DNA from: FEB-25 sp963726315
GTDB taxonomy: Bacteria; Chloroflexota; Anaerolineae; Anaerolineales; UBA4823
Direction: 5' to 3'
DNA: 64,000 nt
Assembly (NCBI GenBank): GCA_963726315.1
Contig: CAVSBZ010000005.1
Coordinates: 1,302,001-1,366,000 of the forward strand
The notes below the pieces were generated by a model, which saw nothing but the letters and a program-made list of their open reading frames with translations, was not told the DNA's origin and did no database searches. Positions 35,491 through 44,085 of the stretch are shown piece by piece. The first letter of the stretch is position 1, and each line of letters begins with the position of its first letter. Both the position numbers and the translations under genes were made by a program.

Positions 35491-36687
35491 CTAAATCAGC
35501 GGAACGGGGATGAATACGAAGATGAACAGCAGGACACCAAAAATAGCCAGTGCCCGCCGTTTTGGGTCAAGCGGTGTGATCTGATCGAGCGGTTCAGCAT
35601 GCATTCGGCCGAGTAGGAAAATCAAGGCTGCCCATAACCACCACCCATTCCAGACGAAGCCCAGCAGGACCAGCGCAACTAGTATAAAAGGCAACAGCTT
35701 GGTAGTGCGTTTTCCAAGCAGCACATACATGATATGACCACCATCAAGTTGTCCGGCGGGGATTAGATTGAGCGATGTCACGAGTAAACCTGCCCAACCC
35801 GCCCAGGCGATTGGACTGATACTTATATCCCAACCTCCCGCTGGTGAAGGGCCACCGGTGAAGAAGTATCGGATCCAATAGAGAATTGGACTGATACCGG
35901 CGTATGTTTCTGGTCGAGGCAGGAGCTGACCTTTTACGATAAACTTCAGCAGTAAATACAGGAGAGAATTACCTTCAAAGATCTGGCCAACCGGTAATTG
36001 CTGGGGAAGCCTGATGACCGGTGAGAGATAAATTCCAAGCAGCAGGACGGGAATCGCAACGATCAATCCTGCCAGGGGTCCGGCAATACCGATATCCAAC
36101 AGAATTCGCCTGTTCCTGGGTGGCTCCTTGAGCTGGATAAACGCACCCATCGTTCCAAAATAACTCAGCGGGAAGGGGATAAAGAAAGGTAGTGTGACAG
36201 CTGTTTTATGGTAACGACCAGCAAGGTAGTGACCAAATTCATGGCACACCAGGATGGCCATTAAAGAAATCGCGAATGGGAGACCTCCCACCATGAATTG
36301 AAACCAGCCTGTAATATTTGACGGTATATTGCTGTTTGAAAAGAAGTATGCCCCGGCAAATGTGACGCTGATCACGGTCAGGAAGAAAAATAAGATGTTC
36401 CCCCAAATTTTGGTTGGCTTGGGTTGGATAATCCCTTTGATCAGCCGGATTACCTGCTGGTTCTCTTCGATTCGAAATAATGGGGTCACATAGTGATCAT
36501 GTAAGGCATGCGCCAGCTGATCATACGCTGCTGCTGAATCCTGGCTGTAGAGCGAACCTCGATAGCGCACCAGGTATCCTGCTTTATCATCCCCCCAGGT
36601 AGTATCGTCGATGCGAAAATATTGTGAGATGATCGATGTTAAAACATCATTTTGTACAGGTTGAATAGTTTGAACAGATTCAAGCAT
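35491..36687 (-). CDS. Site-2 protease family (M50) membrane metalloprotease
   Basis: A 398-residue intramembrane zinc protease. HEFGH lies at 149-153 in a membrane helix and the second site is NLIPAGQLDGGH, the usual LDG motif. About eight helices are predicted. The N-terminal 90 residues are soluble and of unknown role. ATG 36687 is preferred over TTG 36696. Such proteases release membrane-bound regulators such as anti-sigma factors, but nothing here shows its target. An M48 protease with a similar role is at the left of the window. Confidence 0.9.
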   Translation of the reverse strand: MLESVQTIQPVQNDVLTSIISQYFRIDDTTWGDDKAGYLVRYRGSLYSQDSAAAYDQLAHALHDHYVTPLFRIEENQQVIRLIKGIIQPKPTKIWGNILFFFLTVISVTFAGAYFFSNSNIPSNITGWFQFMVGGLPFAISLMAILVCHEFGHYLAGRYHKTAVTLPFFIPFPLSYFGTMGAFIQLKEPPRNRRILLDIGIAGPLAGLIVAIPVLLLGIYLSPVIRLPQQLPVGQIFEGNSLLYLLLKFIVKGQLLPRPETYAGISPILYWIRYFFTGGPSPAGGWDISISPIAWAGWAGLLVTSLNLIPAGQLDGGHIMYVLLGKRTTKLLPFILVALVLLGFVWNGWWLWAALIFLLGRMHAEPLDQITPLDPKRRALAIFGVLLFIFVFIPVPLI

Positions 36688-36722
36688 TTTTCCCAATCCT
36701 TATTACCGATAAGAAATACAGG

Positions 36723-36816
36723 CGGGAGTGGATGGGGGTCGAACCCACCGCGGCCCGCAACGCGACCCGCCACCGGTTTTGAAGACCGGGGAGCCCACCG
36801 GAACTCAACCACTCCC
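36723..36816 (-). tRNA. selC: tRNA-Sec (selenocysteine, anticodon TCA)
   Basis: A 94-nt gene. The acceptor is 8 bp, GGGAGTGG (minus strand, from 36816) with CCACTCCC, longer than the normal 7. The anticodon loop CTTCAAA gives TCA, which reads UGA. A long variable arm rich in GC (GGCGGGTCGCG...GCCGCGG) and T arm TGGG-TTCGAcc follow. These are the marks of bacterial tRNA-Sec. It implies that this organism makes selenoproteins; selA, selB and selD are not in the window. Confidence 0.93.
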
Positions 36817-37033
36817 AACGGCTAAGGATACCCCAGGCAGGATGATTTTGCAAGTAAAGAACGTTAAGATTTGTTTATCAGGGGATCAATAAATAAAGCA
36901 CTAAAACCCCCATATATTCTGAGGCAGCCATTCGAAAAGTATTTCCCGGTAGAACCGTCTGGCTAAACAAGAGCATTGCACCATGAAATTCAATTTACTA
37001 TTATTTCTTTTCCAGCTTATTCAAAACTCAATT
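36817..37033. other. Intergenic DNA without recognised features
   Basis: AT-rich sequence upstream of tRNA-Sec. No gene, hairpin or promoter with two good boxes was recognised. The mobile-element-like segment begins at 37034. Confidence 0.4.
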
Positions 37034-37405
37034 GTAATTACTCAGTACCTTGAGAAGTTCTCTTTGGATGAAATAAGGATTCTGTCATTGCGGAATCCAC
37101 GTTCTATTCGGGGAAGACCAGCGTTCCAGCGTACTTTGCTGGCTGGTCGTGGCAATCTTCCTGATTCTAGATAGATCAACAGACTTTCTATCCACAATTG
37201 ACTTGTTATGTCTTTGGAAGATTGCTTCTTCGTATAAACCACTCATCGCAATGACAATAAAGCCCAACGGTCAATCAGGAAAATATCCATGCTCATTCTC
37301 TATATACCAGACCGGACGTTCCCTACAACATGAGCAGTTTCGATTTTATACATTCACAAGGAACGACTTAAACAGTAAAAACAAGAGTGAAGGGTGAGTA
37401 ATTAC
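37034..37405. mobile_element. Short non-autonomous element with IS66-type ends
   Basis: GTAATTACTCAG (37034-37045) and GTGAGTAATTAC (37394-37405) are inverted ends matching those of the IS66-type element at 54984-56423. The flanks share CTCAAT, a probable remnant of an 8-bp target duplication. Inside is a second inverted repeat, TGTCATTGCG (37083-37092) with CGCAATGACA (37247-37256), and inner arms GGCAATCTTCC and GGAAGATTGC. There is no transposase. It ends 2 bp from the stop codon of the SAM hydrolase gene. Confidence 0.7.
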
Positions 37406-37407
37406 CC

Positions 37408-38199
37408 TCAATCAGCGAAACTTATTTCCACCTTATCTCCCCGTTGGGCCTTGAGTACCTCGGCCGCGCTTCCATTGACCACTGAAATAGCCAATGACCC
37501 ACTGCTATCCAACAGGGCAATCAGCGATCCCGCAGGTCGTTCCCCATAGGTCGAAACCAATCCCAAGATCCGCTGATGGTTTATTTTGAGAACCACATTC
37601 TTCGGGTCGTTAATGTGGCTGATGTTTATATTAGTGGACAGGTTTCCAAAATGATCGGTGTGTATCACCTCACCCAGCCAGCCGGTCGGAAGAGGCTTCG
37701 GTTTGGCAAGCTCAAGCCTGACGGGATTTTCGATCGCTGTCCCAAGCTCGGCTAACGGAATACCCTTTGCGAGGTAGGCTGCCACGGGTGCAAAAATATC
37801 CCGCCCGTGAAACACGTTCGATACTTCCGCAAGCCAAAATCGTGGTTTATCGAGGTAAATGAAATGTACAGGTTGGTGATCAGCTTCAGCCTTTTCTGCC
37901 ACCAGGCTAAACAAACCGTTATCCGGTCCGACGAAAAATGAGGCACCAATCTGAGCAGCAATTCCCCGGCGGGAGGTGCCCACTCCAGGATCAACCACCG
38001 CCAAATGGATTGTTCCATCAGGGTAATACGGCGTACTGCGCCACAAGAGAATTGCTCCTTCCAGGATATCCTGTGGGGCAATCTCGTGGCTTAAATCAGC
38101 AATTTGCGCTTCTGGGGCGATCTTCCATATGACGCCCTTCATCACCCCTGGATATCCATCTCTAACTCCGAAATCAGTTAATAAGGTAATCACTGTCAT
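37408..38199 (-). CDS. SAM hydrolase (DUF62, chlorinase/fluorinase family)
   Basis: A 263-residue enzyme of the S-adenosylmethionine hydroxide adenosyltransferase family, which splits SAM to adenosine and methionine. It begins ITLLTDFGVRDGYPGVMKGV, with VVDPGVGTSRRGI and VGPDNGLFSLV, the SAM-binding segments. The halogenase-specific loop of true fluorinases is not seen. Start lies 4 bp after the DegV gene, so the two are co-transcribed. The mobile-element-like segment begins right after its stop. Confidence 0.9.
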   Translation of the reverse strand: MTVITLLTDFGVRDGYPGVMKGVIWKIAPEAQIADLSHEIAPQDILEGAILLWRSTPYYPDGTIHLAVVDPGVGTSRRGIAAQIGASFFVGPDNGLFSLVAEKAEADHQPVHFIYLDKPRFWLAEVSNVFHGRDIFAPVAAYLAKGIPLAELGTAIENPVRLELAKPKPLPTGWLGEVIHTDHFGNLSTNINISHINDPKNVVLKINHQRILGLVSTYGERPAGSLIALLDSSGSLAISVVNGSAAEVLKAQRGDKVEISFAD

Positions 38200-38203
38200 A
38201 TTT

Positions 38204-39055
38204 TTACTTTACGATGAATACTGTGCCCACCATCCCCGCGCCAGAATGGACGGATAAGCCAGGCGTTACCTCCACCAGGGGTATTTCCACCGGGCAGTGC
38301 ATCCGGCTGCGGATTTCCGCCGTAAAATGCTGCGCCATCTCGGGTGCATTTACATGCAATACGCACATTTTTTCAATCTGCTTATCCCCTGTTTTTATCG
38401 CTGCTAGTTCGATGACCCTCTCCCAGGCTTTTTTCTGGGTGCGAACGCGTTCCAATAAGTCTAGTTTTCCATCAAGTATGGTGAGGATGGGCTTGACGTT
38501 CAGCATATTGCCCATGCTGGCAGCTAGATTGCTGACTCGCCCACCCATCGCCAGGTATTTCAGGGTGGACAAGGCGGCGAATAAATTGATGCGTGGCTGA
38601 ATCTCATCAATGATCGCCGTTATATCCTTGATCGATGCCCCCTGGGAGGCAGCTTCTGCTGCCGCCAATGCGAGGTATCCCTGGGCCATCGAGAGTGTAC
38701 GCGTGTCGATGATCAGAATCTCCCGGTCGGGAAATGATTCGCGCGCCGTAACTGCCGCATTGTAGGTGGCACTGACTTCTTTACTCACGCACAGGCAAAC
38801 TATCTTTTCAGCACCCGCGTCGAAGGCGGTTTTATAGGCAGTGATAAATTTACCCGGTGAAGGTGCCGCGGTAGTCGGCAGCTTGCCTTCCTTATCAATC
38901 CGCCGGAATGTATCGGCATCATTGATCGCGTATACAGCCTCGTAACTTTCCTCGCCAAAATTTATCGTCACAGGAATCTGGTACAGGTTATAACTGGCAG
39001 CCAGCGCAAACGGAATACTTGAGTCAGTATCGGTAATAACGGCAATTTCTTGCAT
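38204..39055 (-). CDS. DegV family fatty-acid-binding protein
   Basis: A 283-residue two-domain DegV protein. It starts IAVITDTDSSIPFALA and contains TAAPSPGKF, CLCVSKEVSATYNAA and the binding region MGGRVSNLAASMGNMLNVKP. DegV proteins bind a fatty acid and in Firmicutes (FakB) present it to a kinase FakA; no kinase is nearby, so this use is only possible. AAGAGGTGC precedes the ATG. Confidence 0.92.
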   Translation of the reverse strand: MQEIAVITDTDSSIPFALAASYNLYQIPVTINFGEESYEAVYAINDADTFRRIDKEGKLPTTAAPSPGKFITAYKTAFDAGAEKIVCLCVSKEVSATYNAAVTARESFPDREILIIDTRTLSMAQGYLALAAAEAASQGASIKDITAIIDEIQPRINLFAALSTLKYLAMGGRVSNLAASMGNMLNVKPILTILDGKLDLLERVRTQKKAWERVIELAAIKTGDKQIEKMCVLHVNAPEMAQHFTAEIRSRMHCPVEIPLVEVTPGLSVHSGAGMVGTVFIVK

Positions 39056-39188
39056 ATAAGCACCTCTTGGATTATTCTACCTTATTCCATTAACCCCCAT
39101 TCTTCCAATAGGGTGTGATAAAATTGCGTGCAATTGCTTGGGGGAGATGGTTCCTAAATTCTAGATGAAGCCTTGGGTCGGAGGATGT

Positions 39189-40529
39189 ATGGATAACAAC
39201 CAATTATTGGCACGGGTCAAGGAAGACGAGGTAAAGTTTATCTCACTGCAATTCACCGATGTCACTGGAACAGTGAAAAGTGTGGACATTCCCATCAGGC
39301 GCCTTCAAAGCGCCTTGGATGATGGTGTCTGGTTTGACGGCTCTTCGGTGGAGGGGTTCGCCCGCATCCAGGAAAGTGACATGCGTTTGGTCCCTGATTG
39401 TGATACCTATGCCGTGCTCCCGTGGACGCTTCCCGAGCTGCGTCGGGCGCGTATCTTCTGTGAGATTTACCAGCCAGATGGAAAGCCTTTCCCCGGTGAT
39501 CCCCGCGGCATCCTAAAAAGTTTAATAAGCAAGGTAACCGAGCGAGGCTGGAAATTTAACGTTGGTCCGGAGCCTGAGTTTTTCCTCTTCAGGGGTGGTA
39601 ATGGTCACGAAAGTATTCATCCAGTTCCCCATGATGTGGGAGGCTATTTCGATTTCTCGGCGAATGATGATGCCGTCAGGGTGCGCACCGAGCTCATGGA
39701 TGCGCTCGATGGGATGGGTTTGGAAGTCGAAACCGGTCACCATGAGGTCGCCCTGGGTCAGCATGAAATTGATTTCCGTTTTGATGATGCTTTACGCACC
39801 GCTGATAACGTCTTGACCCTCAAGTACACCGTTAAGGCAATTGCGGCCCAGCATGGTTTGATCGCTTCGTTCATGCCCAAACCGATCTTCGGTATCAATG
39901 GTTCTGGCATGCATGTACATCAGTCATTATTTGATCTGCAGGGGAATAACCTGTTTTCAGACCCAAAAGATGATTTCCACTTGTCTCCCGTTGCTTATCA
40001 CTTTATTGCCGGCCAGTTAGCTCACGCCCGAGCGTTGGCTGCCATTGTTGCCCCGACGGTGAATTCATATAAAAGGCTTGTACCGGGTTATGAAGCTCCT
40101 GTATACATCGGCTGGGCACAGATCAACCGGTCAGCCCTCATCCGCATCCCCAGGTGGTCGGAGGGCAGGGATAAATCCACCAGGGCGGAACTGCGCTTCC
40201 CCGACCCATCATCAAACCCTTACCTGGCATTCACCACCATGTTGGCGGCGGCTTTGGATGGGATCGACCGCAGCCTGGCATGCCCCAAGCCTTTAAACCA
40301 AGTTAACGTGTATGAGCTGACTGATGAAGAACGGAGAAGCTTGGGAGTTACCGCTTTGCCGGGCTCGCTGGGAGAAGCGCTGCACGAGTTGGAAGCGGAC
40401 GAAGTCATCAGGGGCAGCCTCGGTGCAACCCTCTATGAGGCATTCGTCAGGGCGAAATGGGAGGAAATTGAGGAATACCAGATGAAGGTTACCGATTGGG
40501 AAGTGGAGCGCTACCTGGAACAGGCGTAG
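39189..40529 (+). CDS. glnA: Glutamine synthetase, type I
   Basis: A 446-residue enzyme that makes glutamine from glutamate, ammonia and ATP. It has VWFDGSSVEGFARIQESDM, GPEPEFFLF, the GSGMHVHQS block, and the ATP site SAxIRIPR-like SALIRIPRW. The length is that of the GSI-alpha group; the adenylylation loop of GSI-beta enzymes was not recognised. ATG 39189 is chosen because GGAGG lies just before it; a start at 39165 would add 8 residues. Single gene with its own terminator. Confidence 0.93.
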   Translation: MDNNQLLARVKEDEVKFISLQFTDVTGTVKSVDIPIRRLQSALDDGVWFDGSSVEGFARIQESDMRLVPDCDTYAVLPWTLPELRRARIFCEIYQPDGKPFPGDPRGILKSLISKVTERGWKFNVGPEPEFFLFRGGNGHESIHPVPHDVGGYFDFSANDDAVRVRTELMDALDGMGLEVETGHHEVALGQHEIDFRFDDALRTADNVLTLKYTVKAIAAQHGLIASFMPKPIFGINGSGMHVHQSLFDLQGNNLFSDPKDDFHLSPVAYHFIAGQLAHARALAAIVAPTVNSYKRLVPGYEAPVYIGWAQINRSALIRIPRWSEGRDKSTRAELRFPDPSSNPYLAFTTMLAAALDGIDRSLACPKPLNQVNVYELTDEERRSLGVTALPGSLGEALHELEADEVIRGSLGATLYEAFVRAKWEEIEEYQMKVTDWEVERYLEQA

Positions 40530-40601
40530 ATTATATCTGTTGTCTTGTCATATTGGGAGGCAGTCGCATAAGTCTACCTTCGGTTTTGCAAGCCTATTAC
40601 C

Positions 40602-40666
40602 GTAGAGGCGCAGGGGAGGATTTCCGCTCATAACCTTCAAATTCAACCCCTGCGCCACTACTTTTT
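40602..40666 (+). terminator. Long hairpin with T-run after glnA
   Basis: GTAGAGGCGCAGGGG (40602-40615) and CCCCTGCGCCACTAC (40647-40661) pair over 14 bp with one A-A mismatch, followed by five T. The 31-nt apical part is larger than usual for a terminator, so a small structured RNA is possible. Confidence 0.6.
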
Positions 40667-40684
40667 AGAAAGCCCCTTTTTGCA

Positions 40685-41428
40685 TTAAATCTGAAACGGA
40701 GTGAAGTTGGTGTCCATGTCGTAATAATCTTGGTGTTCCACGCGTTTTAATGTATTGACCACCAGGTAGGTAATAGGGGTCATGAGTGCTTCAACGGAAC
40801 ATTTAAATAAATAGTTGGTCATCACAAGGCTAACAAATAAACTCCAATGGAACACTTTAAATATGGACGCCACCAGCACGAACACCAGCGTATCTACCAT
40901 CTCTCCCACCAGCGTGCTGCCAATCGTTCGCGTCCACAACCAGCGACCCCTGGTTAAGATTTTCATCTTAGCCAGCACGAAGGAGTTGGAAAATTCACCC
41001 GTCCAGTACCCAAGTAAGCTCGCAAGCACAATCCCACCGCCGCTAATCCCCCCCAGGATGGCATTGTACGCTTCCTGACCGGCGTAAACCTGCCAGGTGG
41101 CTTCCCCAGGTAGCTGACCAACGATCCAGAACACCAGTGAGCTCAGTCCCAGGCAGAAAAAACCGATCCAGATGACCCGTCTTGACTGTTTATACCCATA
41201 CACTTCGGTGAGGATGTCACCAAAGATATAGCTGACCGGAAAGAGCAGTGTGCCTGCATCAAATGCCATGCGCACGCCTAAAATACTGAAGCCCCAATCG
41301 ACGATCTTGGCTGAGGAAGCTATGTTGCTCACCACCAAAACGGTGACAAATAACGCTGTGATCAGGTCCAGGTAGCGATAGCGGGAGCGCTGGTTATTAT
41401 CGACTGGCATAGTCGATGTGCTCATCAT
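40685..41428 (-). CDS. yhhQ: Queuosine precursor transporter (YhhQ/VUT family)
   Basis: A 247-residue membrane protein with about six helices. The family blocks LFPVSYIFGDILTEVYGYKQSRRVIW and GYWTGEFSNSFVLAKMKILTRGRWLWTRTIGSTLVGEMVDT (given here as landmarks at about 60-90 and 140-180) are clear: FGDILTEVYGY and STLVGEMVDT. It imports queuine or preQ precursors for tRNA modification. A queA gene in the window at 45398 supports queuosine biology here. It overlaps the upstream thiolase gene by one base. Confidence 0.9.
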   Translation of the reverse strand: MMSTSTMPVDNNQRSRYRYLDLITALFVTVLVVSNIASSAKIVDWGFSILGVRMAFDAGTLLFPVSYIFGDILTEVYGYKQSRRVIWIGFFCLGLSSLVFWIVGQLPGEATWQVYAGQEAYNAILGGISGGGIVLASLLGYWTGEFSNSFVLAKMKILTRGRWLWTRTIGSTLVGEMVDTLVFVLVASIFKVFHWSLFVSLVMTNYLFKCSVEALMTPITYLVVNTLKRVEHQDYYDMDTNFTPFQI

Positions 41429-42381
41429 TAACCTGGCTCTGCCGCTTCGTGAGTTTCATCATGGCTCACGAACATCCTGCAGAAAGCGCACAGCCCCGGT
41501 GCGGAGGTAGGTTGACCACACTGGTCGCATTTATGCACCCTATCGGCGCGTTCATCGGCAGTCACTGAAAATAATCCATTTTGTTTGGCTTGTAGGAAGG
41601 ATAAATAAAAACTGAGCTTTGCTCCTGGTCGGCCAGCTTCAAGCTTGTTCAATAACTCCTTATGATAAATGGATGTGGACCCCTCTGCATAAGGACATTC
41701 GTCCTCGATATATGGAATGGGTCGCAGGTAGGCGTATGCTGCCATTTCACGCTCATACATTCGGCACAGTGGCTTCACCTTCCGTACCAGGCCTGGTCGG
41801 TCCGCCTCCAAAACGGGTCCCTGTCGCACCAGGTAGGACCCGACCCAGCTAAGGGTATTTCCGAATAGGATCGCAGCTTCATCATCCAGGTTGTGACCGG
41901 TTAACAGCACATCATACTGACCCTCCTGCGCCAGCTGGTTCATGATGTGGCGTTTGGTCAGACCACACACAGAGCAAGGTTTATACCTTCCCCGGTGTGT
42001 GCGCAGAGCCAATTCCGGGACAGATGCACCATAATTCGCTTTGACATCTTTAACGTGCAGAAGTAGGTCGTGTTCCTGGGCAAATGAACGTGCATAGGTT
42101 AGCGAATTTTCCGAATAGTCCACACCGCCATCGATACCCAATCCGATGTAGAGACCATCAGCAGCATACCCCAACCGGGTGAGGATATCCCATAATGATA
42201 AGGAGTTTTTCCCACCGGAAATGGCGACAAGCAGGCGCTCGTGGCGGGTGAACATGTGATATTTTTTAATGGCGTGCTCCACCTGTCCAGGCACCCATTC
42301 TAAAAAGTGCACGCTACATAAAGCCAGTTTATGCTGGCGCATATTGATTACGGCTTTTTCACTACATTTACGGCAGCGCAT
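41428..42381 (-). CDS. TtuA/Ncs6-like tRNA 2-thiolation enzyme
   Basis: A 317-residue ATP pyrophosphatase of the TIGR00269 type. The PP-loop VAISGGKNS is at 52-60. Zinc-binding cysteines flank the core (CRKC and C22 at the N-terminus; CDQCGQ...CAFC at the end), and PCSVCGLTKR with DECPY supply cysteines for a Fe-S cluster, as in TtuA, which makes 2-thio-U54 or related thiouridines in tRNA. The target position is not predictable. GGAGG precedes the ATG. It shares a transcript with the queuosine-precursor transporter. Confidence 0.85.
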   Translation of the reverse strand: MRCRKCSEKAVINMRQHKLALCSVHFLEWVPGQVEHAIKKYHMFTRHERLLVAISGGKNSLSLWDILTRLGYAADGLYIGLGIDGGVDYSENSLTYARSFAQEHDLLLHVKDVKANYGASVPELALRTHRGRYKPCSVCGLTKRHIMNQLAQEGQYDVLLTGHNLDDEAAILFGNTLSWVGSYLVRQGPVLEADRPGLVRKVKPLCRMYEREMAAYAYLRPIPYIEDECPYAEGSTSIYHKELLNKLEAGRPGAKLSFYLSFLQAKQNGLFSVTADERADRVHKCDQCGQPTSAPGLCAFCRMFVSHDETHEAAEPG

Positions 42382-42884
42382 GAATTACCTCCACGCCGCG
42401 TACCGTGATATGAGTGTGATCATTTGGATTTGGAAAGATTTGTGTCATCCTTGAGATTGTAAATCAGGTGCAGGATTAATAACAGGAGGAATTCTCGCCA
42501 TGCGTTAAACCATGCGACGAAAGAATGAATTGGCTGACTTTAATGCTTTTTTTCGGGGTAGCAGCCATCGCCAATCTTACAGTATGGAAATCTTCCACTC
42601 GATATTGTTATTCAATTAATTCACTATCGTTATTGTAATTGAGTCCATATCTCAATTCTCCTCCCCCAAAAACAAGTTTTTGGGGGAGGAGGGAGGGGGT
42701 ATCCCGTTTTTTATGCGTCTCTATAATATGACTTCTCACCTCACATTTTGATTTTACACATGATTATTTTCAATTGTTGATAAATTACCAGGGGAACCGC
42801 TATCGCTGTGATTATCCATAGTTCCTGCTATAATTTAATCGATTAATGTACAGCGAGCATCATGGTCAACACAGGAGGTATCCA
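42382..42884. other. 500-bp intergenic region with an element remnant
   Basis: No gene. About 42636-42788 resembles the short elements at 53612 and 56924, including a G-rich tract and a tail CCTCACATTTTG...TTTTCAATTG. Its ends only weakly resemble the IS66-type ends. A TATAAT at 42829-42834 precedes the gene at 42885. Confidence 0.5.
42658..42691. repeat. Perfect 16-bp hairpin
   Basis: CTCCTCCCCCAAAAAC (42658-42673) is the exact reverse complement of GTTTTTGGGGGAGGAG (42676-42691) with only two bases between. A G-rich tract follows (GGAGGGGGT). Related but interrupted versions occur near 53647 and 56990. Confidence 0.85.
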
Positions 42885-43361
42885 ATGTTAAAGTCGGGTT
42901 TAATTTTCGGTGCGATATCTTTAATTTTTATCTTGGGAACTGCAATCGTCATTGCACCTTTTTGCGCACCCTGCCTGGGTTTGGTCTTGGGGTTAGCCGC
43001 AGGATATATGGCTGGTGTCTTTGACAAACCGGTTAATTCAGGCGAGAGTATTCAAAAAGGTGGGTTCGCTGGGGCTATCGCCGGGGCGATTGGCTTCGTA
43101 GGTGGTCTTGGAGCAGCTGTGATCAACGGGTTGCTGCTCAACCCAGCCAACGTGGCCTCGTATTCAAAGTTACTCGGGCTTCCCAATTTAGGGGTAAGCC
43201 AGGCACAAATTTGGGCTTCCCAGCTTGGTTTTGGCGTCTGTATCGGTTTATTCGACATTTTATGGATGGCGATATTGGGCGTTGCTGGTGGTGCATTGTG
43301 GTATCAGATCAGGGGCAAGAATCACGCTACTACCATCCTGCCTCCCCAACAGCCGGCATAA
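42885..43361 (+). CDS. Gly/Ala-rich membrane protein of unknown function
   Basis: A 158-residue protein with four hydrophobic segments (about 4-25, 27-42, 58-84 and 123-146). It is rich in Gly, Ala and small residues (GGFAGAIAGAIGFVGGLGAA), like small DUF5518-type proteins, though I do not assign a family. FCAPCLG has two cysteines at the membrane surface. ATG 42885 is chosen because GGAGG lies 7 bp before it; the frame is open to 42846. Confidence 0.7.
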   Translation: MLKSGLIFGAISLIFILGTAIVIAPFCAPCLGLVLGLAAGYMAGVFDKPVNSGESIQKGGFAGAIAGAIGFVGGLGAAVINGLLLNPANVASYSKLLGLPNLGVSQAQIWASQLGFGVCIGLFDILWMAILGVAGGALWYQIRGKNHATTILPPQQPA

Positions 43362-43391
43362 CCTGGTAGGTTATACTCTAACTCTGCCCAA

Positions 43392-44018
43392 TCATCCCGT
43401 GCCGAACTGGCGGTCGCCTGCATCACCGAGTCCCGGCAGGATGTAGCCACGCTGGTTCAAGGTTTCATCGATGCCGGCGATATGGATGGGCACATCCGGG
43501 TGGAGGCTTTGCAGATTTTCAATCCCTTGGGGGGCAGCCAGGATACCGATAAATTTCATCTTCCGGATGCCCCAGCTCTTCAGGATATCAACTGTTGCCA
43601 CCGCTGACCCACCCGTGGCTAGCATCGGGTCAAGGATCAGGCATACCGACACATCCGCCTCCGCCGGCACTTTTTTATAATACTCAACCGGCTTAAGTGT
43701 GTGTTCGTCCCTGAAAAGACCAATATGCCACACCTCGCAGTTGGGCATCAGGTGCCACACTCCCTCCACCATGCCTAATCCAGCTCGCAGGATGGGCACC
43801 AGGCAGATCTTCTCCGATAGCACTTTACCCGTTGTTCCCGCCAGGGGGGTATCGATATTAACCTGGTAAAGTATCAGGTCCGTGGTCGCTTCATAAGTGA
43901 GCAGCGTAGCAATTTCCCGGATGAGTTCGCGGAACTTCTTGGGCTCGGTGTTTTTATCACGCAGCTTTGACAGCTTGTGCGCCACAAGTGGGTGTATCGA
44001 GGGGAATACATTGGGCAT
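43392..44018 (-). CDS. upp: Uracil phosphoribosyltransferase
   Basis: A 208-residue salvage enzyme that makes UMP from uracil and PRPP. Marks are LVPILRAGLGMVEGV, the PRPP loop LDPMLATGGSAVATVD and the uracil site GYILPGLGDAGDR at the C-terminus, all in the standard place. It converts uracil released by the nucleoside phosphorylase and pseudouridine genes elsewhere in the window. Transcribed divergently from ruvB. Confidence 0.96.
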   Translation of the reverse strand: MPNVFPSIHPLVAHKLSKLRDKNTEPKKFRELIREIATLLTYEATTDLILYQVNIDTPLAGTTGKVLSEKICLVPILRAGLGMVEGVWHLMPNCEVWHIGLFRDEHTLKPVEYYKKVPAEADVSVCLILDPMLATGGSAVATVDILKSWGIRKMKFIGILAAPQGIENLQSLHPDVPIHIAGIDETLNQRGYILPGLGDAGDRQFGTG

Positions 44019-44072
44019 GGGCTTCGCTCCATATCGAGGATGAAGGAATTATAGTACGTAATCTGTTTCGGT

Positions 44073-44078
44073 TATAAT
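44073..44078 (+). promoter_or_regulatory. TATAAT box 7 nt before the ruvB ATG
   Basis: TATAAT ends seven bases before ATG 44086 and no ribosome site fits between, so a leaderless message is likely. A matching -35 box is not obvious. Confidence 0.5.
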
Positions 44079-44085
44079 CACCTTT

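Noticed and set aside
36983..37397. Small genes in the intergenic region beside tRNA-Sec
   Set aside because: They cross an element with nested inverted repeats, have no ribosome site and match no family.
37408..38199. A fluorinase or chlorinase
   Set aside because: The sequence fits the common SAM hydrolase branch; the halogenase-specific loop is not seen.
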